Source: Sanguinoderma infundibulare (lineage: Eukaryota; Basidiomycota; Agaricomycetes; Polyporales; Polyporaceae). From it: a stretch of 64,000 nucleotides of DNA. Location of the stretch: the NCBI GenBank assembly GCA_032821775.1, contig JAVLRN010000007.1, positions 868,001 through 932,000 of the forward strand. The letters run 5' to 3'. Below, piece after piece: positions 11,731 through 23,964 of this stretch (its first letter is position 1; every line of letters begins with the position of its first letter). The notes beneath the pieces are model-generated. The model made no database searches and was not told the origin of the DNA. It worked only from the letters and a program-made list of their open reading frames with translations. Position numbers and translations under genes: made by a program.

Positions 11731-13408
11731 ATGCCGGTGACCACAGGACGGTGCAACGAGGACGTCCTCTATGTCATCCTTGAATTTATCGACTGGAAGG
11801 AGGACAATTTCTCCAGCTCAGAGCTTGTTTGTCGAACAGCGACACTTACAAATGTGGCTATGGTCTGCAAGAGCTTCAACCGGCCAGCTATCCGGCTCCT
11901 CTGGAGGTACCTCCGGGATATGTTTGTCTATTTTCAGCGTTTACGACGGAGAAGACCGTCACTGATCTTAGGGGCCGAAAATGCGATCTTTACGTGAGTC
12001 ACCCCATCTACCAAATGACTTCCTCCTTGACCGTATGTTGTCCTAGATGCTTGACGGCGATATCCTTCCCGACGAGTGGCAAAGATTCCGCATCTACGCG
12101 GTGTTCGTCCAGGAGTTGGACGACAGCGACTACTTCAAGATACGGTGGATCGACCCTTCTACGTGGACGCACCTCAGTCACCTTGCCGGCATGGAACCCC
12201 TCCTTCCTCACCTGCGTATCCTAAACTGGCCCTTCACGTCACCTCAATGCAGAGGGATTACGTCCTTGATGTCTCCGTCTGTCAAGAGCCTGTCTCTCCG
12301 CACTCCTTTTTTCCCTATTCAGGACGGTCCGGGTTTCACCCAAGAAGACAGGCGAAAATGGCAATGCTGCGTACAGCCGACAATGTCCTTCATCGGCTCT
12401 GATGGAATCCACCTCACCCGACTGTCCCTTACCCTCGATACGGCACGCGTATTATATTCAACGGCTGTATCCCAGCTACGATGTCTCCAGGAGTTCTACG
12501 CCATCAAAGCAGATGCCGACGCCCTCCGCGCCCTCGCCAGTTTGCCGAAGCTCGAGAAGCTGGAACTGAGTCACATCGCGGTGACGGAACAAGACTCGTT
12601 TACAAGGGATGCCGCGGGGTTTCGCTTTCTCCAGATTCTATGTCTGGGAGGCCATCCAAATTCCAACCACTTCTACGACCTTTTCTCCGTCTGCGCCCTC
12701 CGATCCCTGTCCATGACTGCGTACCCGAGGGCCCTCATCCCTATCCTTCACGAAAACTGTTCGCGTTGGGCGAGATGCTTCCCCTCGTTGGAAAGCATGC
12801 ATTTCTCCGTCGACTTCCTCGCAAATCCTGTCCTAGCCCCGACCGGACCTCGGTCCTATTCCGGCTTGATCGAGCCCCTCCTTCAGCTGCGCGCTCTCAA
12901 GTGCATCTCCCTTTCGTCGCCACCCTCTGTCCTGGCCTTGAGCGATACCGACGTTCAGGCTATGGCCAACGCATGACCGGAGTTGACAATCCTACGGTAC
13001 CGAGTCGAAAGTTGGCGAGAGGCATCCCCCTGGTGTCTCAGTCCTTCGTCGTTGGTTTCCCTGGCTTTGGGTTGTCCCCGACTCTCAGAGTTGCGCCTTA
13101 CGCGCCTTGAGGTCGAGTCTAAGGAGCAAGGGGACCCAGAGGCGCTGTCCATTTACCCCATCCTCGACCACGGCCTCAAATATCTCCATATCGACGACCT
13201 ATATTGCGATGACTTGCCGCTGTTCGCGCTCCTACTCGACCGACTCTTCCCGCATGTCACAATAACCGCTTCAGATTTGTCCGACCACACAATTTGGGCA
13301 AAGGTAGCATCCGAACTGCGTGATTGTCAGGCGGCGAGGGGCGGGATTGCACAGCACGGCATTACTCCGCGACGCTTCTCTACCGTCGTAAAGGCTGTCG
13401 AGAAGTAA
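11731..13408 (+). CDS. F-box/LRR-type protein with an in-frame TGA
   Basis: Exon 1 (11,731 to about 11,994) encodes an F-box-like segment: EDVLYVILEFIDW, then NVAMVCKSFNRPAIRLLWRY. Exon 2 (about 12,047-13,408) encodes Leu-rich repeats such as LPHLRILNWPF, LASLPKLEKLELSHIAV, CPRLSELRLTRLEVES and the C-terminal GLKYLHIDDLYCDD. The layout matches the large Agaricomycete families of F-box proteins with degenerate LRRs, which recruit substrates to SCF ubiquitin ligases. A TGA at 12,974-12,976 interrupts exon 2 (AMANA-stop-PELTILRY) where Trp is expected, and the frame stays open and LRR-like for 143 codons after it. The exon 1/exon 2 junction is one base off in the simplest splice. The gene is either a recent pseudogene or makes a shortened protein. 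Confidence 0.65.
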
Positions 13409-14129
13409 CTGCTTGGGAACCCGGGTACGTGATGCTCGTACATGTATCTGCACATCTCTGACTAACCAAAGTCGATTTAGGCCGAACCGTGTTCCTTGAC
13501 TCCACGCTAACACGAGCCGTGCCGTGCTCGGCGATGCTCGTTCATCCTGCAGATCGAGAACTCTCGGGTTGGGAGTAATGTATACTGTTACATGCACTTA
13601 GTGTTGTCTCCACATGACAGACAGATTCGAAGCGAATACCCAGTCTTTCACCTTACTATGTATACCCTTTCTACGGAGTACATCGCTTGCCCCGGGTTCC
13701 TTCAAGTTCTTTGGTATCGGTGATGCGACGACTTTACGCCTACAACCACGAACGACAGGATGTCCCATGCATGGATCTGTGCAGCGCCTGCCGGTCTCGT
13801 GCACGCTCCTCCTCGAGGCTAACTTAAAGGTCGTGAGCCTGCAAACACATCGGGAGATGCGGGCCGGGAAGGCTTTGCCTTATTTGGAATGCGTGCCTGG
13901 TCGTCGATGTCGTCCGCGACGAGCCCGACTCTTGCCCAATGTCTCAGTCGTCGAACAGCCCTCCAGCCGCTACCTCAACATACTTAGCATGTTTAGATTC
14001 AACTGGATTTGGATCCTGCCTCCTGTATGCGCCCATCACGCACTCTGTTTGTCCAGCCGTCATTGTTTGTCCAGACAATAAGACGCCCACGGATTTCGGT
14101 ATTTATCTCCTCCTTTCCCCTGCCGCATC
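13409..14129. other. Intergenic, no supported gene
   Basis: Only short frames without family features are seen, between the F-box gene and the P450 relic. Confidence 0.5.
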
Positions 14130-15941
14130 TGCATCAACTAATAGACTCCCTTCTTGCGACATTGTACAGCGTTCTAGTTGCAGTTTTAGCAGCAGGTGCT
14201 AGTTACCTGTTCTACCTCGGATTCCTTGAGCCCCAATGGAATCCGCTCCAGAGACTGCCAGGTCCGCCAGTGGGCAGTTCTTTGGGAATCACATGGGATT
14301 GGTCCTAAAGTGAGTCCTCTGAGCTCTCTTTAACCACATTTCTCTCTGCGGCTTGTTTTCCGGACTTCCCTGCAACTCTTTGTTCTTCTAGCGATGTCGC
14401 AAGGGGACATTCACGGGCGCCTATGCGTACATATTTCTCTTCAATGATGTCATAACATCTGCCATTGTAGCCCATCAAGGTCACCCCGAGTACACGAAGC
14501 ATTCGTGAAACACTATGGTCGCAACTTGTGGATACGCGGTTTCCTACCAGTGAGTGATCAGATCCACCACATTCCGCTTTGTCCTTAAACACCTCCCGGA
14601 CGCAGTGGGACCAACGTCTGTTCACGCTCGATCCCGTCTCCCCCGCTCACATCCTCAAGTACTCAACCATCTACGAGAAGCCGTGGCAGTCGCGTGTCCT
14701 CATCTCCGGCCGTATAGGGGTCGGCATGCTCGCCGCCGAGGGCCAGATGCACAAACGCCAGCGCCGGGTCGGGACGCCCGCGTTCTCAATCCAGAACATG
14801 CGTGCCTTGGTACCCGTCACGTTCCAGAAGGGCGTAGAACTGAGGGATCGATGGCTGGCGCTCATCGCTGAGGCGAAGGACGGCCCAGAAGGTGGGAAGC
14901 ACGGCGGAGGAGCAAGGCTGGACGTGTGCCATTGGGTTTCGCGCGCGAAGTTTGACGTTATTGGACTTGCAGGTGCGCGTTGCTTGTTGTCAGTTGCCAG
15001 GGATAGGCGTTGATAGCGGCGGCTTAGGCTTCGACTATCACTTCAATGCCATTCATGACGTGTCGAACGGACTGTTCGCCGCATATAAGGAGATGTTTGA
15101 GATCGCTGTCTCCCAGCAAGGCGGGGGTTTATGGGAACTCGCTATTACGTGTGCCCCATTCTTGGACAGATTCGCTGTGAGTCCTCCTCGTTCATGTCAA
15201 AACACATGTTCTGAACTGGCGCTCGCAGCCCGGCCCGCGTTACGGCGTCGTGAAGAAATGCCAAGAAGTCATCAAGAGAGTTGGAGGTCGACTCATCCAG
15301 GAGAAGAAGCGCAAGATCGAGGAGGCCGAGAAAGCTGGAAGCGTGTACGGGGGCAAGGACCTCCTGAGCGCCCTTCGTGCGTGCTCGTCAATTCGGACGT
15401 GGATGGATCTCCCGCTAATCTCATTTACATACGCAGTCCGGTCAAACGTCGCAGTCGATCTCCCGCCCGACCAACGGATCTCGGACGAGGACATCCTCCA
15501 CAACATCAACACCTTCATGTTCGCCGGCTCTGACACGAGCTCGCTCTCCCTCACATGGATCCTCTACCTCCTCTCCGTCTACCCCGCCGTCCAGGCCCGC
15601 CTCCGGGCCGAGCTGCTCGCCATCGCACCCGCCGTGCCGCTCAAGTCCCTCACGCAGGACGAGATCGCGTCGTTATACGCCAAGGTCGCCGCGCTCCCAT
15701 ACCTCGAGAACGTCGTCCACGAGACGCTGCGGCTTATCCCGCCCGTGCACTCCTCGATCCGCGTCGCGACGCAGGACGACGTCGTGCCAACGGCGACACC
15801 GTGAAGCTCAGCACGCCGGATGGCGGGGCCGAGGCGGCGATGGAGTTTTTGATGGCGAAGGGCAGCTGCGTGCACGTCCCCATCGAGGCGTTCAACCTCG
15901 ATCGGGGTGTGTGGGGCTCGGACGGGTGGCAGTTCAAGTGA
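14130..15941 (+). pseudogene. Cytochrome P450 relic, frameshifted and lacking the heme-binding end
   Basis: Exons in order: a membrane anchor (about 14,138-14,310: LLATLYSVLVAVLAAGASYL, then QRLPGPPVG); an exon with HEAFVKHYGRNLWIRGFLP; one starting WDQRLFTLDPVSPAHIL and continuing through RQRRVGTPAFSIQNMRALVP (helix C region); DYHFNAIHDVSNGLFAAYKE; and a long exon with the I-helix AGSDTSS and K-helix ENVVHETLRLIPPVHSS. The frame shifts after LPGPPVG (the expected continuation FFGNHMGLVL is one base out) and again after DVVPTATP. At 15,941 the last readable exon ends at a GTGAGT donor, but no following exon with the PERW or Cys heme-ligand motif exists before the duplicated esterase region. 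The protein cannot bind heme. Family: basidiomycete microsomal P450; the exact CYP family was not assigned. Confidence 0.8.
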
Positions 15942-16469
15942 GTCCTATGTTATCTGTGCTCAGCATCTCGCGTTTCGCTGCGGTCCCGCTCGGTCCTCGG
16001 GCCCGGAGCCGTTTCAGGGGTCCTTGGATCGCGATTGTGTCTGCATGTATGTTAATTTGTGTGGTAGTGACGACAGACGAAGTAAGGGAAAGTCGATCGA
16101 CGTGAAGGAATGACTTGGCGCGACACGAGCACGACGCGCCGCCTATTGGCGTGCTTCGCGGACCCCCCACAGCAGCGGGCGGTCACGTCGACTGCGTCTG
16201 CGCTGCGACCTCCCGTCTCCACGTCGTAGGCGTGCGGTCGTCGGAAGGGATGACAGTCATTTTCAGAATGATAGGCCTTGCGGAAGAAAACTCGTTCATG
16301 TCAGCTGGAGTCGACGTCAATGAGACTCTCCCGTACCCGGACCCCAGTTCCCGGGGGGCGCCGCACCGACCGCGCTAGGGGGCATCTGGGCGGCCGACTG
16401 CCAGATCGGGCACCCGTCGACGTCGGGTTAGCAACTGACCTGAACGTGCTTTGTGCGAAGAGGAAGCAA
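15942..16469. other. No gene; breakpoint region beyond the P450 relic
   Basis: The missing 3' exons of the P450 are absent here. No recognisable coding sequence is present before the inverted duplication that starts near 16,470. Confidence 0.5.
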
Positions 16470-17640
16470 GAGAGATGGGGGAGAGATGACACTGCTTCGA
16501 CGTCGCCATCCACATTGCTTCGCCTCGTCTTGGCCATCCTTTCCATTCTCTCCCCTCGGCCGACAATTCAAAACCTCTTCCTCGTCGCGATCGTCTCGTC
16601 TCTCTCTGGCTTACTTCAACACCTCTCTCAGATCCGATTGTCATCCGCCTGTCCCAGACAATGCCTGAGGGCGAACTGCGGGACGCCTACCTAACGCAGG
16701 ACTCGCGAAGTTTGTAGCGCATGCGCCCGTTGTGGATCATGACCGGATGTTGACTCTGTCGCTCTTGACCAGCATCCGAGGCCGTGGATCCTGATGGGAA
16801 ACCGCTCTCGAACTCTTGGCAATCGAACACGCGGACTCTTTATCACCTGCTCGAGATACGTGGTCCGACGTACAAGGATCTGGAGGCCCTCTCGTCTTCC
16901 CGTCCGCATTGCCCCGATGCTTCTCTTGCTATGGCTCCTCATGCACGGTATTTCCGTGACTACCTTCGCGTACCCATATCTCCACACGAAGCATGCGGAC
17001 GGCTCGCCTACGATTCTGCTCGACAATGGCACCTTCATCGGCACTTCGGACGGCCCCGTGAACAAGTTTTTGGGTATCCCATTCACCAAGCCGCCGTATG
17101 TATCCATCCCCTGTCTCTTGTATGCGCCAGCTGACGGTACCTCTACTGTGGCCGACAGCACTGGAGACCTGCGCTTCCGTCTGCCTGTCCCCAACGACGC
17201 ATACAACGGGACCTATAATGCCACTCGCTTCGGGTCAGTCTGTCCACAGGAGCCTTCGAGCACTGCCCCCGAGTTCTTCATCCTGCCGCCTGAGACCCGT
17301 CAGTTTCTTGCAAACAACTGGTCCTTGGCCGTCACTACCCCGGAAAGCGAAGATTGTGCGTATACGCCCGTCGATGTTCATGTCAGATCACAAATACTCA
17401 CCGCGGCGGACGGTAAAAGGTCTTACTGTCAACGTCCTCGCCCCAGTGGGTACAGAGCCGGATGCAAAACTGCCTGTCGCTGTGGTGAGTCTCTGGAGTT
17501 CTTCGATGCTTCGAGGACATGTTCTCAATCATTGTTCCTCTAGTGGATCTTTGGAGGTACGTGGCATGATGCAATAGCGCCCTCAATGCTGACTAATCCC
17601 ATGACCATGCAGGCGGTTTTGCGTTTGGCGGTTCTAGTGG
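16470..17640 (+). repeat. Inverted duplication arm 1 (esterase promoter plus exons 1-5)
   Basis: Matches 23,965-25,110 on the opposite strand, by eye at high identity across the upstream region, the signal-peptide exon and the next exons. The outermost 80 bases are more diverged. The arm contains the 5' half of the esterase at 16,917-19,301. Confidence 0.8.
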
Positions 17641-19301
17641 GTGAGTATCGCCCGTGTCGGCACTGATCCCAAGCTCACATCCCGTGGTAGAATCAGGTAT
17701 AATGGATCTGTGATAGTGCAGAGGTCTATCGAGCTCGGAGAGCCCGTGATCTACGTCAGCTTCAACTACCGGTGCGCCCATGCATTTTAGTGCGAGATCT
17801 ATCTTCTGATTGGGGCTATCCCGTAGCGTCAATGCGTTCGGCTTTCTCGCAAGCAAGGAGGTGAAGGAAGCGGGTGTCAGAAACCTCGGACTACAAGACC
17901 GTGAGTAAGATGAAACGCCAAATCCGTCCAGTTCTCCTCATTGAGGTCCCCGCACAGAGCGCGAAGCACTGCGCTGGGTACAGAAGTACATTTCCGCGTT
18001 CGGCGGCGATTCCGAAAAGGTCACGATGTAAGTCACATTCGGTTGTATCGCTCAGTGTGAACACGTCTGAATTCGCGTTGGATCCTCAAATCGTACATGA
18101 CCGCTATCCAGATGGGGTCAAAGTGCCGGGGCACGCTCTGTCTCCCTACACATGATCATAAACGATGGCAACCCCGAGGGGCTTTTCCGTGGGGCGTTCA
18201 TCCAGTCTGGCTGGCAGGCCTCCTATGGCGATATTACCGACGAACAGGCCACGTACGATTTCCTGGTTTCCGACACTGGGTGCGAGGGAACCCCGGACAC
18301 TCTGCAATGCCTGCGCGAGGTTTCATACGCAACTCTCAAGGCCTCCATCAAGAAGTATATCCGAGGTACGGACTATGACCAGGTGATTGTTTGCGCCCCG
18401 TCTTTTCTAGATCCTTCTATCGACCAATGAGCGCGATATTGCAGCATTTCTACTGGTCGCCTCGTGTTGACGGTAACTTTTTGCGAGATGACCCGCAAAG
18501 GCTCGTGGAGGAAGGGAGCATCGCCAGGGTGCCCTTCGTTACTGGTGTGAGTAATGTGCGCCTGAAAAATTGTGATCATCCATACTAACTCGCACGCAGG
18601 ACTGCGACGATGAGGGAACCCTCAGCTCGCTCAAAGTCTTGAACGTCACGTAAGTTATATCGATGACCAGCTTAATCGGTTGGCTGAGGTACTCACGGTG
18701 TCTGCAGGATGGAAGCCGCGTTCGCTTCCCTCCTCAAAACCTACTTCCCCACCATCTCGAATTCCAACCTGACCGCGCTGCTGGATTACTATCCCGCGAA
18801 TATCACCCAGGGCTCGCCGTTCGACACTGGCCGTGCGAATGCTATCAACCCCGAGTTCAAGAGGCTCGCCGCCATCAACGGGGACGCTTTTTACCAGGCG
18901 CCGCGCAGGTTGTTCTTAAAGCACACCGCGGCGGAGCAGAACGTCTGGATGTTTTGTACGTTCGCTCGGGCCGTCCGTTCTTCTGCTCCTGGTCTGATAG
19001 GCGGACGTCGGCCACAGTGTTCAAGCGCTTCAAGTATCTGCCCGTGCTCGGCTCGCTCCACGGCTCTGACAATGTCGACATGTACGGCGGCAAAGAGCTG
19101 ACGGACTACCTCGTCAACTTTGCCAACCACCTCGACCCGAACGGCAAGAGCGTCCCCGCTTGGCCGCGCTTCTCGTTGGAGGAGAGGAAGCTGCTGACGC
19201 TCCTCGACGGGGATAGTCGGCACGCGACGATTGGAGAAGACGACTATCGCGTCGATGGCATTAAACTGCTGACCAAACTCCTCATGGAGAATCCGCTATA
19301 G
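16917..19301 (+). CDS. Secreted type-B carboxylesterase/lipase (Candida rugosa lipase-like), copy 1
   Basis: About 13 exons, roughly 540 residues. Exon 1 (16,917-17,095) gives a signal peptide (MLLLLWLLMHGISVTTFAYP) and the family N-terminus GTFIGTSDGPVNKFLGIPF. Splicing then gives TGDLRFRLPV, SEDCLTVNVLAPVG, WIFGGGFAFGGSSG, VIYVSFNYRVNAFGFLASKE, LGLQDQREALRWVQKY, and the nucleophile elbow WGQSAGARSVS across the 18,112 acceptor (catalytic Ser in GQSAG). Later blocks include GLFRGAFIQSG, DCDDEGTL (acid-residue region), ITQGSPFDTG, PRRLFLKHTA and GSLHGSDNVDMYGG (catalytic His in the GSxHGSD context). The frame is open throughout and it ends LLMENPL. The enzyme should hydrolyse carboxylic esters or triglycerides outside the cell. 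An in-frame ATG lies 41 codons upstream, but the signal peptide starts at 16,917. Confidence 0.85.
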
Positions 19302-19971
19302 CCCCTTGAGTGTCGAGAGACGGTGCTGGAACATGACGGCCGTGGGCGTGCCAGTACCCCTCGTGGACGTCGACTACGGCTGCCGGCGACACGGTTGACC
19401 TCCTGTTCATCGCCTCAACGAGCCCGTGAATGTCAGTCCTTGCCGTGATCAAACCCCCATTTGTCCTTTCAGAGGCTACTCGTTTCTACGCATTTCTCAG
19501 TCGTATATCCATCGTTAGATACCCTGTGTCCGGCGGGTTGGCACGATTGAACGTATAGGCTTGCTCCAATGCATATATGCTACTGTTCGCGCGATCGTCC
19601 CAAGTGCCTCCAGAGACGGACGCTCGTTCGCACACTCGGTCCCGGGTCACATCGTGTTCTGCGACGGGGGCCAACTTGTGAACCATCGATTGTTTTCTCA
19701 ATTCGATCACATTGTGAGCGTTGGCAGGATAGGAAAATTACAGATACACTGTATACAAGTACGGTGTACCAGTGTCGAACAACGAGCCCTTGCAACCGAA
19801 CGGCAATGGGGTATTGGGAGATCAGTGCACGACGAGCATGTCCTGGGAGACACCACCTTACGACCGTCCCGGAGCCCCGCAAAGTCGACGCATATTCTTA
19901 CACGGCCGATTCCAGATAAGAAGACATGTGCAACAACATGGAAACCCCCACGTCGGGCGCCGCGGGCTAGT
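19302..19971. other. Intergenic between convergent esterase genes
   Basis: No gene seen. The two flanking esterase genes point toward each other, so this should hold their 3' ends. Confidence 0.5.
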
Positions 19972-20066
19972 AGAGCGGGTATGGGGGAGAGAGGTTGGCG
20001 ATGAGGTTGCAACCGTCGGCGCGGTAGTCGTCCTTCGCGATCGGGTTCAACCTCCCAATCGAACAT
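19972..20066 (-). repeat. Extra copy of an esterase 3' end
   Basis: The minus strand reads DDYRADGCNLIANLSPPYPL followed by a stop, almost the same as the true end of the next gene (DDYRVEGLNFIANLSLKYPL). It is a tandem duplication of about 95 bp, just downstream of the real stop codon. Confidence 0.75.
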
Positions 20067-20076
20067 ACGCTAGAGG

Positions 20077-22721
20077 CTAGAGCGGGTATTTGAGGGAGAG
20101 GTTGGCGATGAAGTTGAGGCCCTCGACGCGGTAGTCGTCGTCCGTGATCGAGAGCGGGAAGAGCGGGTTGTCCTCGAACGTCAGCAGCTCGCGCGAGTCG
20201 AGCGTGTACTGTGGCCAGGGGATGCCTATCGCGGGGCCATTCGGGTCGAGCTTGGTGACGAAGTTGACGAGGTAGTCGGTCATGTCGCCGCCGCCGTACA
20301 CGTTCAGGACGTCCGTGCCGTGCGCGGAGCCGATACCGGGGAGCAGCTTGGAGCGCTTGCTGACTGATTTGCATTGGAAGACCAGACCAGAACTTATCAG
20401 TCGACGGCGGCGGCAGCATTGGTCGTAAAGGACGGAGGACACGTACGGAACGACCACATCGGCTGCTCGTTCGCGGTGGCGGCGTGTTCCAAGAAGAACC
20501 GGCGGGGTGCCTGGAAGACCAGGTCGCCCTGGATGGCTGCGAGGCGCTTGAACTGTGGGGTGATCGCGTTGAAGATGCTCGTGTTGAACGGTGACCCTTG
20601 GGTGATGTCCTGCGGGTACAGTTGCAGGACCCTGTCCAACTCGCTCTCGGTGATACCTTGGACGTAGTTCTCCCTGAGGTACTTGCGCAGGGCTGGTTCC
20701 GTCCTATTTAATTGCGACCGCAACCTCGGTCAGCTCAATCACAGAGTAAAAGCGTCGTGGATGACTCACGAAATATTGAGATTCGAAAGCGAGAAGAGTG
20801 TCCCTTCATCATCACAGTTCTGAAAATGTGATGTTAACGCGTGACAAGCACGTTATCGAAGGCTTGGCCACCTACGCCAGTGACGAAGGGGACGTTGGCA
20901 ATGCTTCCATTCAAAATAAGCTGCTGAGGAGGGGCCGTCAAGAAAACGCCATCGGCACGCGGAAGCCAAGCCAAGCGGAGGGACTAAAAGAATGTGTCAA
21001 GTTATTCGCTCATTTCGCAATAATGAATCAGGGAACCGACCTCGTAAGAGTAGATATTTGGAGTCTTGTCAACAGCCGCCTTGAGCGTGTCGAAGTTAAC
21101 CTTCCGCAGACACTGCAGCGTATCTGCGGCGCCAGAGCAGCCAGTGTCGGCGACGATGCCATCGTACAAGTCTTGGCCGTGGCTGATGTCCCCGACCGGA
21201 ATTGGCGACCCGGACTGCATGAACGCGCCGCGGAACAGACCTTCGGTGTTGCCTCCGTTCGTGACGAGGTGCAGCCCAACAGAGATTGCACCAGCGCTTT
21301 GGCCCCATCTGCGGGAAGGAGCGATAAGCAAGTGTACACACAGAAGGCACGAGGTCGGACGTACATCGTAACCTTCTCGGGGTCACCTCCGAACGCGGAG
21401 ATGTATTTCTGAATCCAGCGAAGGGCAAGGCGTTCTGTGGCACGCAGACGTGAGATAGTGCATGGGATCGTAGGGAAGCGAACAGCACTGACGGTCTTGC
21501 AAACCGAGATTGCCCACTCCGGCCTGCTTAACCTCTTTGCTCGCAAGGAAGCCGTATGCTACGCAAAATTGAGAAGGGATGCAGTATCCCCTCATAACTG
21601 CATCGTCGTACCAGATACTCTGAAACGATAATCAGCACGGACAAGAGTGACAATGATGTTGCAGCGCCTCACCGGTAGTTCATGCTCACGTAGATCACGG
21701 GTGCGTTGAGCTGGATGGAACGCCGCACGATCACACCTCCGTCATATCTGGGAAGATTGTCAGCGACGAGTTTAGTGTCGGTGACAAAGAGAACCGACGC
21801 GTCCGTCCCGCCTGTCTGGAAGCTGCCTTCGGGTAACATTAGTTACAAGAACGGTCCCCCACTGCCGAGACCTACCTCCGTAGATCCACTGTCCCGCCAC
21901 GAGCCTGCTTAAAATAACGACATAAACATGTCAAAATGAGCAAGTACTCACCACTGCGACCGGCAATTTAGTGCCAGGCTTCGTAATCGCGGGGACGACA
22001 ACGTTGATAGAGAGACCTTCGAGTTCGTCACAGTCAGCGCCCAAGAGTTCGAAACGCTGCGCGAAAAACAATCAGCTCACAGTCTTCAGTCGACGGGATG
22101 ATGACTTGATAGCTCCCATCGGCGATGAAATCGGCGGCTTCTTTGGCCAATCCCTTCAGGAAAGGAATGGTGATGGCCTGCTGCGGACACGCAGACCCGT
22201 ATGTCGTGACTGTGTGGGTGCCGTTGTAACGATCGACCATGACAGGCAAGTTGAAACGGAGGTCTCCAGTCCTGCAAGACACGGAATCAGTTGCGTTGGG
22301 TGAACGACAAAGCGACGCAAAGACGACATACGGCGGCTTCGCGAAAGGTATACCGAGAAACTTGTGGACGGTGCCAAACGCGTCCGACGTGCCTATGAAG
22401 GTCGCGTCATCGAGCTTGACCGAGGGGCGTTTGGCCAAACCCTCAACAGAAGGAACGGCGGTGGCCAGCTGCGGACACCCAGGCCCGTATGCCCTACGAG
22501 ACACAGAATGAGCTGTTGGTTGAACAGGATGGCAAGCTGAGGACAACTTACGTCGGCTTCGCGAAAGGTATACCCCAAACCTTCTGGACGGCGCCAATTG
22601 AATCCGTCGTTCCTAAGGTCGCGTCGTCTGGCGTGGTCGAGGAGGGTACACCCTCGATCACTGGAACAGCGAGCGCAGCCCCGGTCATGATGGACAAAGT
22701 ATAGAAGCGAGTGACGAGCAT
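20077..22721 (-). CDS. Secreted type-B carboxylesterase/lipase, copy 2
   Basis: Start ATG at 22,721 (MLVTRFYTLSIMTGAALAVP, a signal peptide), stop at 20,077. The exon plan matches copy 1: TGDLRFNLPVMVDRYNGTH; EDC joined to LSINVVVPA; WIYGG; VIYVSMNYR; YGFLASKEVKQAGVGNLGLQ; LALRWIQKYISAFGG; RWGQSAGAISVGLHL with the catalytic Ser; GLFRGAFMQSGSPIP; CDDEGTL; ITQGSPFNT; PRRFFLEHAA; GSAHGTDVLNVYGG with the catalytic His; and the end NFIANLSLKYPL. The first exon ends with KPT at a GTAAGT donor and is in phase with the TGDLRF exon if the duplicated exon between them is skipped. Neighbouring paralogs on both sides show that the family has expanded here by duplication. Confidence 0.8.
22333..22520 (-). 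repeat. Duplicated first exon plus partial second exon inside esterase copy 2
   Basis: Between the signal-peptide exon and the TGDLRF exon, the minus strand reads AYGPGCPQLATAVPSVEGLA (an exon-2-like end) running directly into RPSVKLDDATFIGTSDAFG and LGIPFAKPP with its own GTATGT donor (an exon-1 copy). It is closest to exon 1 of the split gene at 57,169. Splicing from this copy would also enter TGDLRF in phase. Confidence 0.7.
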
Positions 22722-22860
22722 AGCGAAGCGGTGTTACGGGTGTCGAGCCAGACCCGTTGTTGGAAGTGCAATAGGCTGGTCCGAGGCTCGTCGCAAGTCG
22801 TCGAGCGTAGGCTGTGAGTGGTAGGAGAAAGAACGTGAATACCATGGGTCCAGAGGCCGA

Positions 22861-22872
22861 GCTTATATATAC
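22861..22872 (-). promoter_or_regulatory. TATA box of esterase copy 2
   Basis: TATATATAAGC on the minus strand, about 140 nt upstream of the ATG at 22,721. Confidence 0.6.
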
Positions 22873-22939
22873 ACATGTGAACGCGAACAGAAGAAGTCCC
22901 AATCTGGGACGAGCGACACCAGGCATCAGCAAAAAGGCG

Positions 22940-23090
22940 GCAGCGATGCAGCGCCTGGCAATGAATCCATGCAGTTCCCGGGCCAGGCCAAGTATGAAGG
23001 GGATATGGATACCATTTGCCTCCCGAGGCAAATAGTATCCATACCTCGCCGGCGGTGTTCGGCGTAATTGCATACTACGTCCGTCTCGGT
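22940..23090 (-). pseudogene. Decayed esterase exon-2 remnant
   Basis: The minus strand reads TPPARYGYYLPREANGIHIP, then FILGLARELHGFIA. This lines up with THTVTAYGPACPQQAITIPF and LEGLAKEAADFIA of the neighbouring genes. It is an upstream remnant of a third copy of the exon. Confidence 0.5.
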
Positions 23091-23964
23091 GGCCAAATGT
23101 GCCTAGATCCTGTGAATATCTGATCCCTACCAAGTCGAAAAGCTCCAGTAGAGTGCGTCTTGTGAGCACTTTAATGGCTGCTGTGCTCGCCGTAGTGGAA
23201 GGATGGAGGAGCTTGAGGTTCGGATGTAGGAGAGAAAGCCATCGTCCGGACTCGAACGCACTCCCCAACAAGTCGCCCGATCACGATCACATGACTTGAG
23301 AGTCTTTATCGTTTGATGGGGAACACTGCTTGCCCTCTTACTCTCATCTCCCTCCCTAGCCCAACCTCAGCCTGTCTGCCCTCGCCCAGTCGTCCGTCCT
23401 TTCCAATCTCCAACCTCCTACCTCCAGCGCCGCGTCCTCATGCACGCAGAGTGCCACGCTTCAACAAACTCACGTGTTCGCGCAGCACTTAGTGCTCTCC
23501 CCGGCATCCATTGCAGCATACCCCCATCCTTGCCCCATCCGACGTACAGCCTGCGCTGCGGCTAACATCGCTCTCCACCGCTATGCCATACCGTCCTCGT
23601 CCCATCGTAACAGGCGGTATATACGTCCATCTTGCGAAGGGTGACCAAGGTACGGTCCCTCGATGCTCCGGGCTCCCATATCATTCCGCACATGAGCAGC
23701 ATGGGTCGCCTGTAGGCATGGAGGTGTGTAAAGACATGATACACGGTGTGTTCGTCATACGCCTGTGGCACTGCAGCATATTGAATGGCTGATGATCGGC
23801 TCTTTGAGGCGCATATCCCTTGCAGGGTTTTGTGCGACATCATGAAAATGTTACTTTCGCTCTCTGGTAAGCTTCAATTCTACTCGCCTTTGGGTATATG
23901 ACGCATATACACTCAGTAATGGAATTCTGATACCTTGCAGGGCCAGCCAGAAGTTGGTCCCCGC
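23091..23964. other. No supported gene
   Basis: A pyrimidine-rich stretch at 23,330-23,440 and short frames only. The inverted duplication ends at its right edge. Confidence 0.5.
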
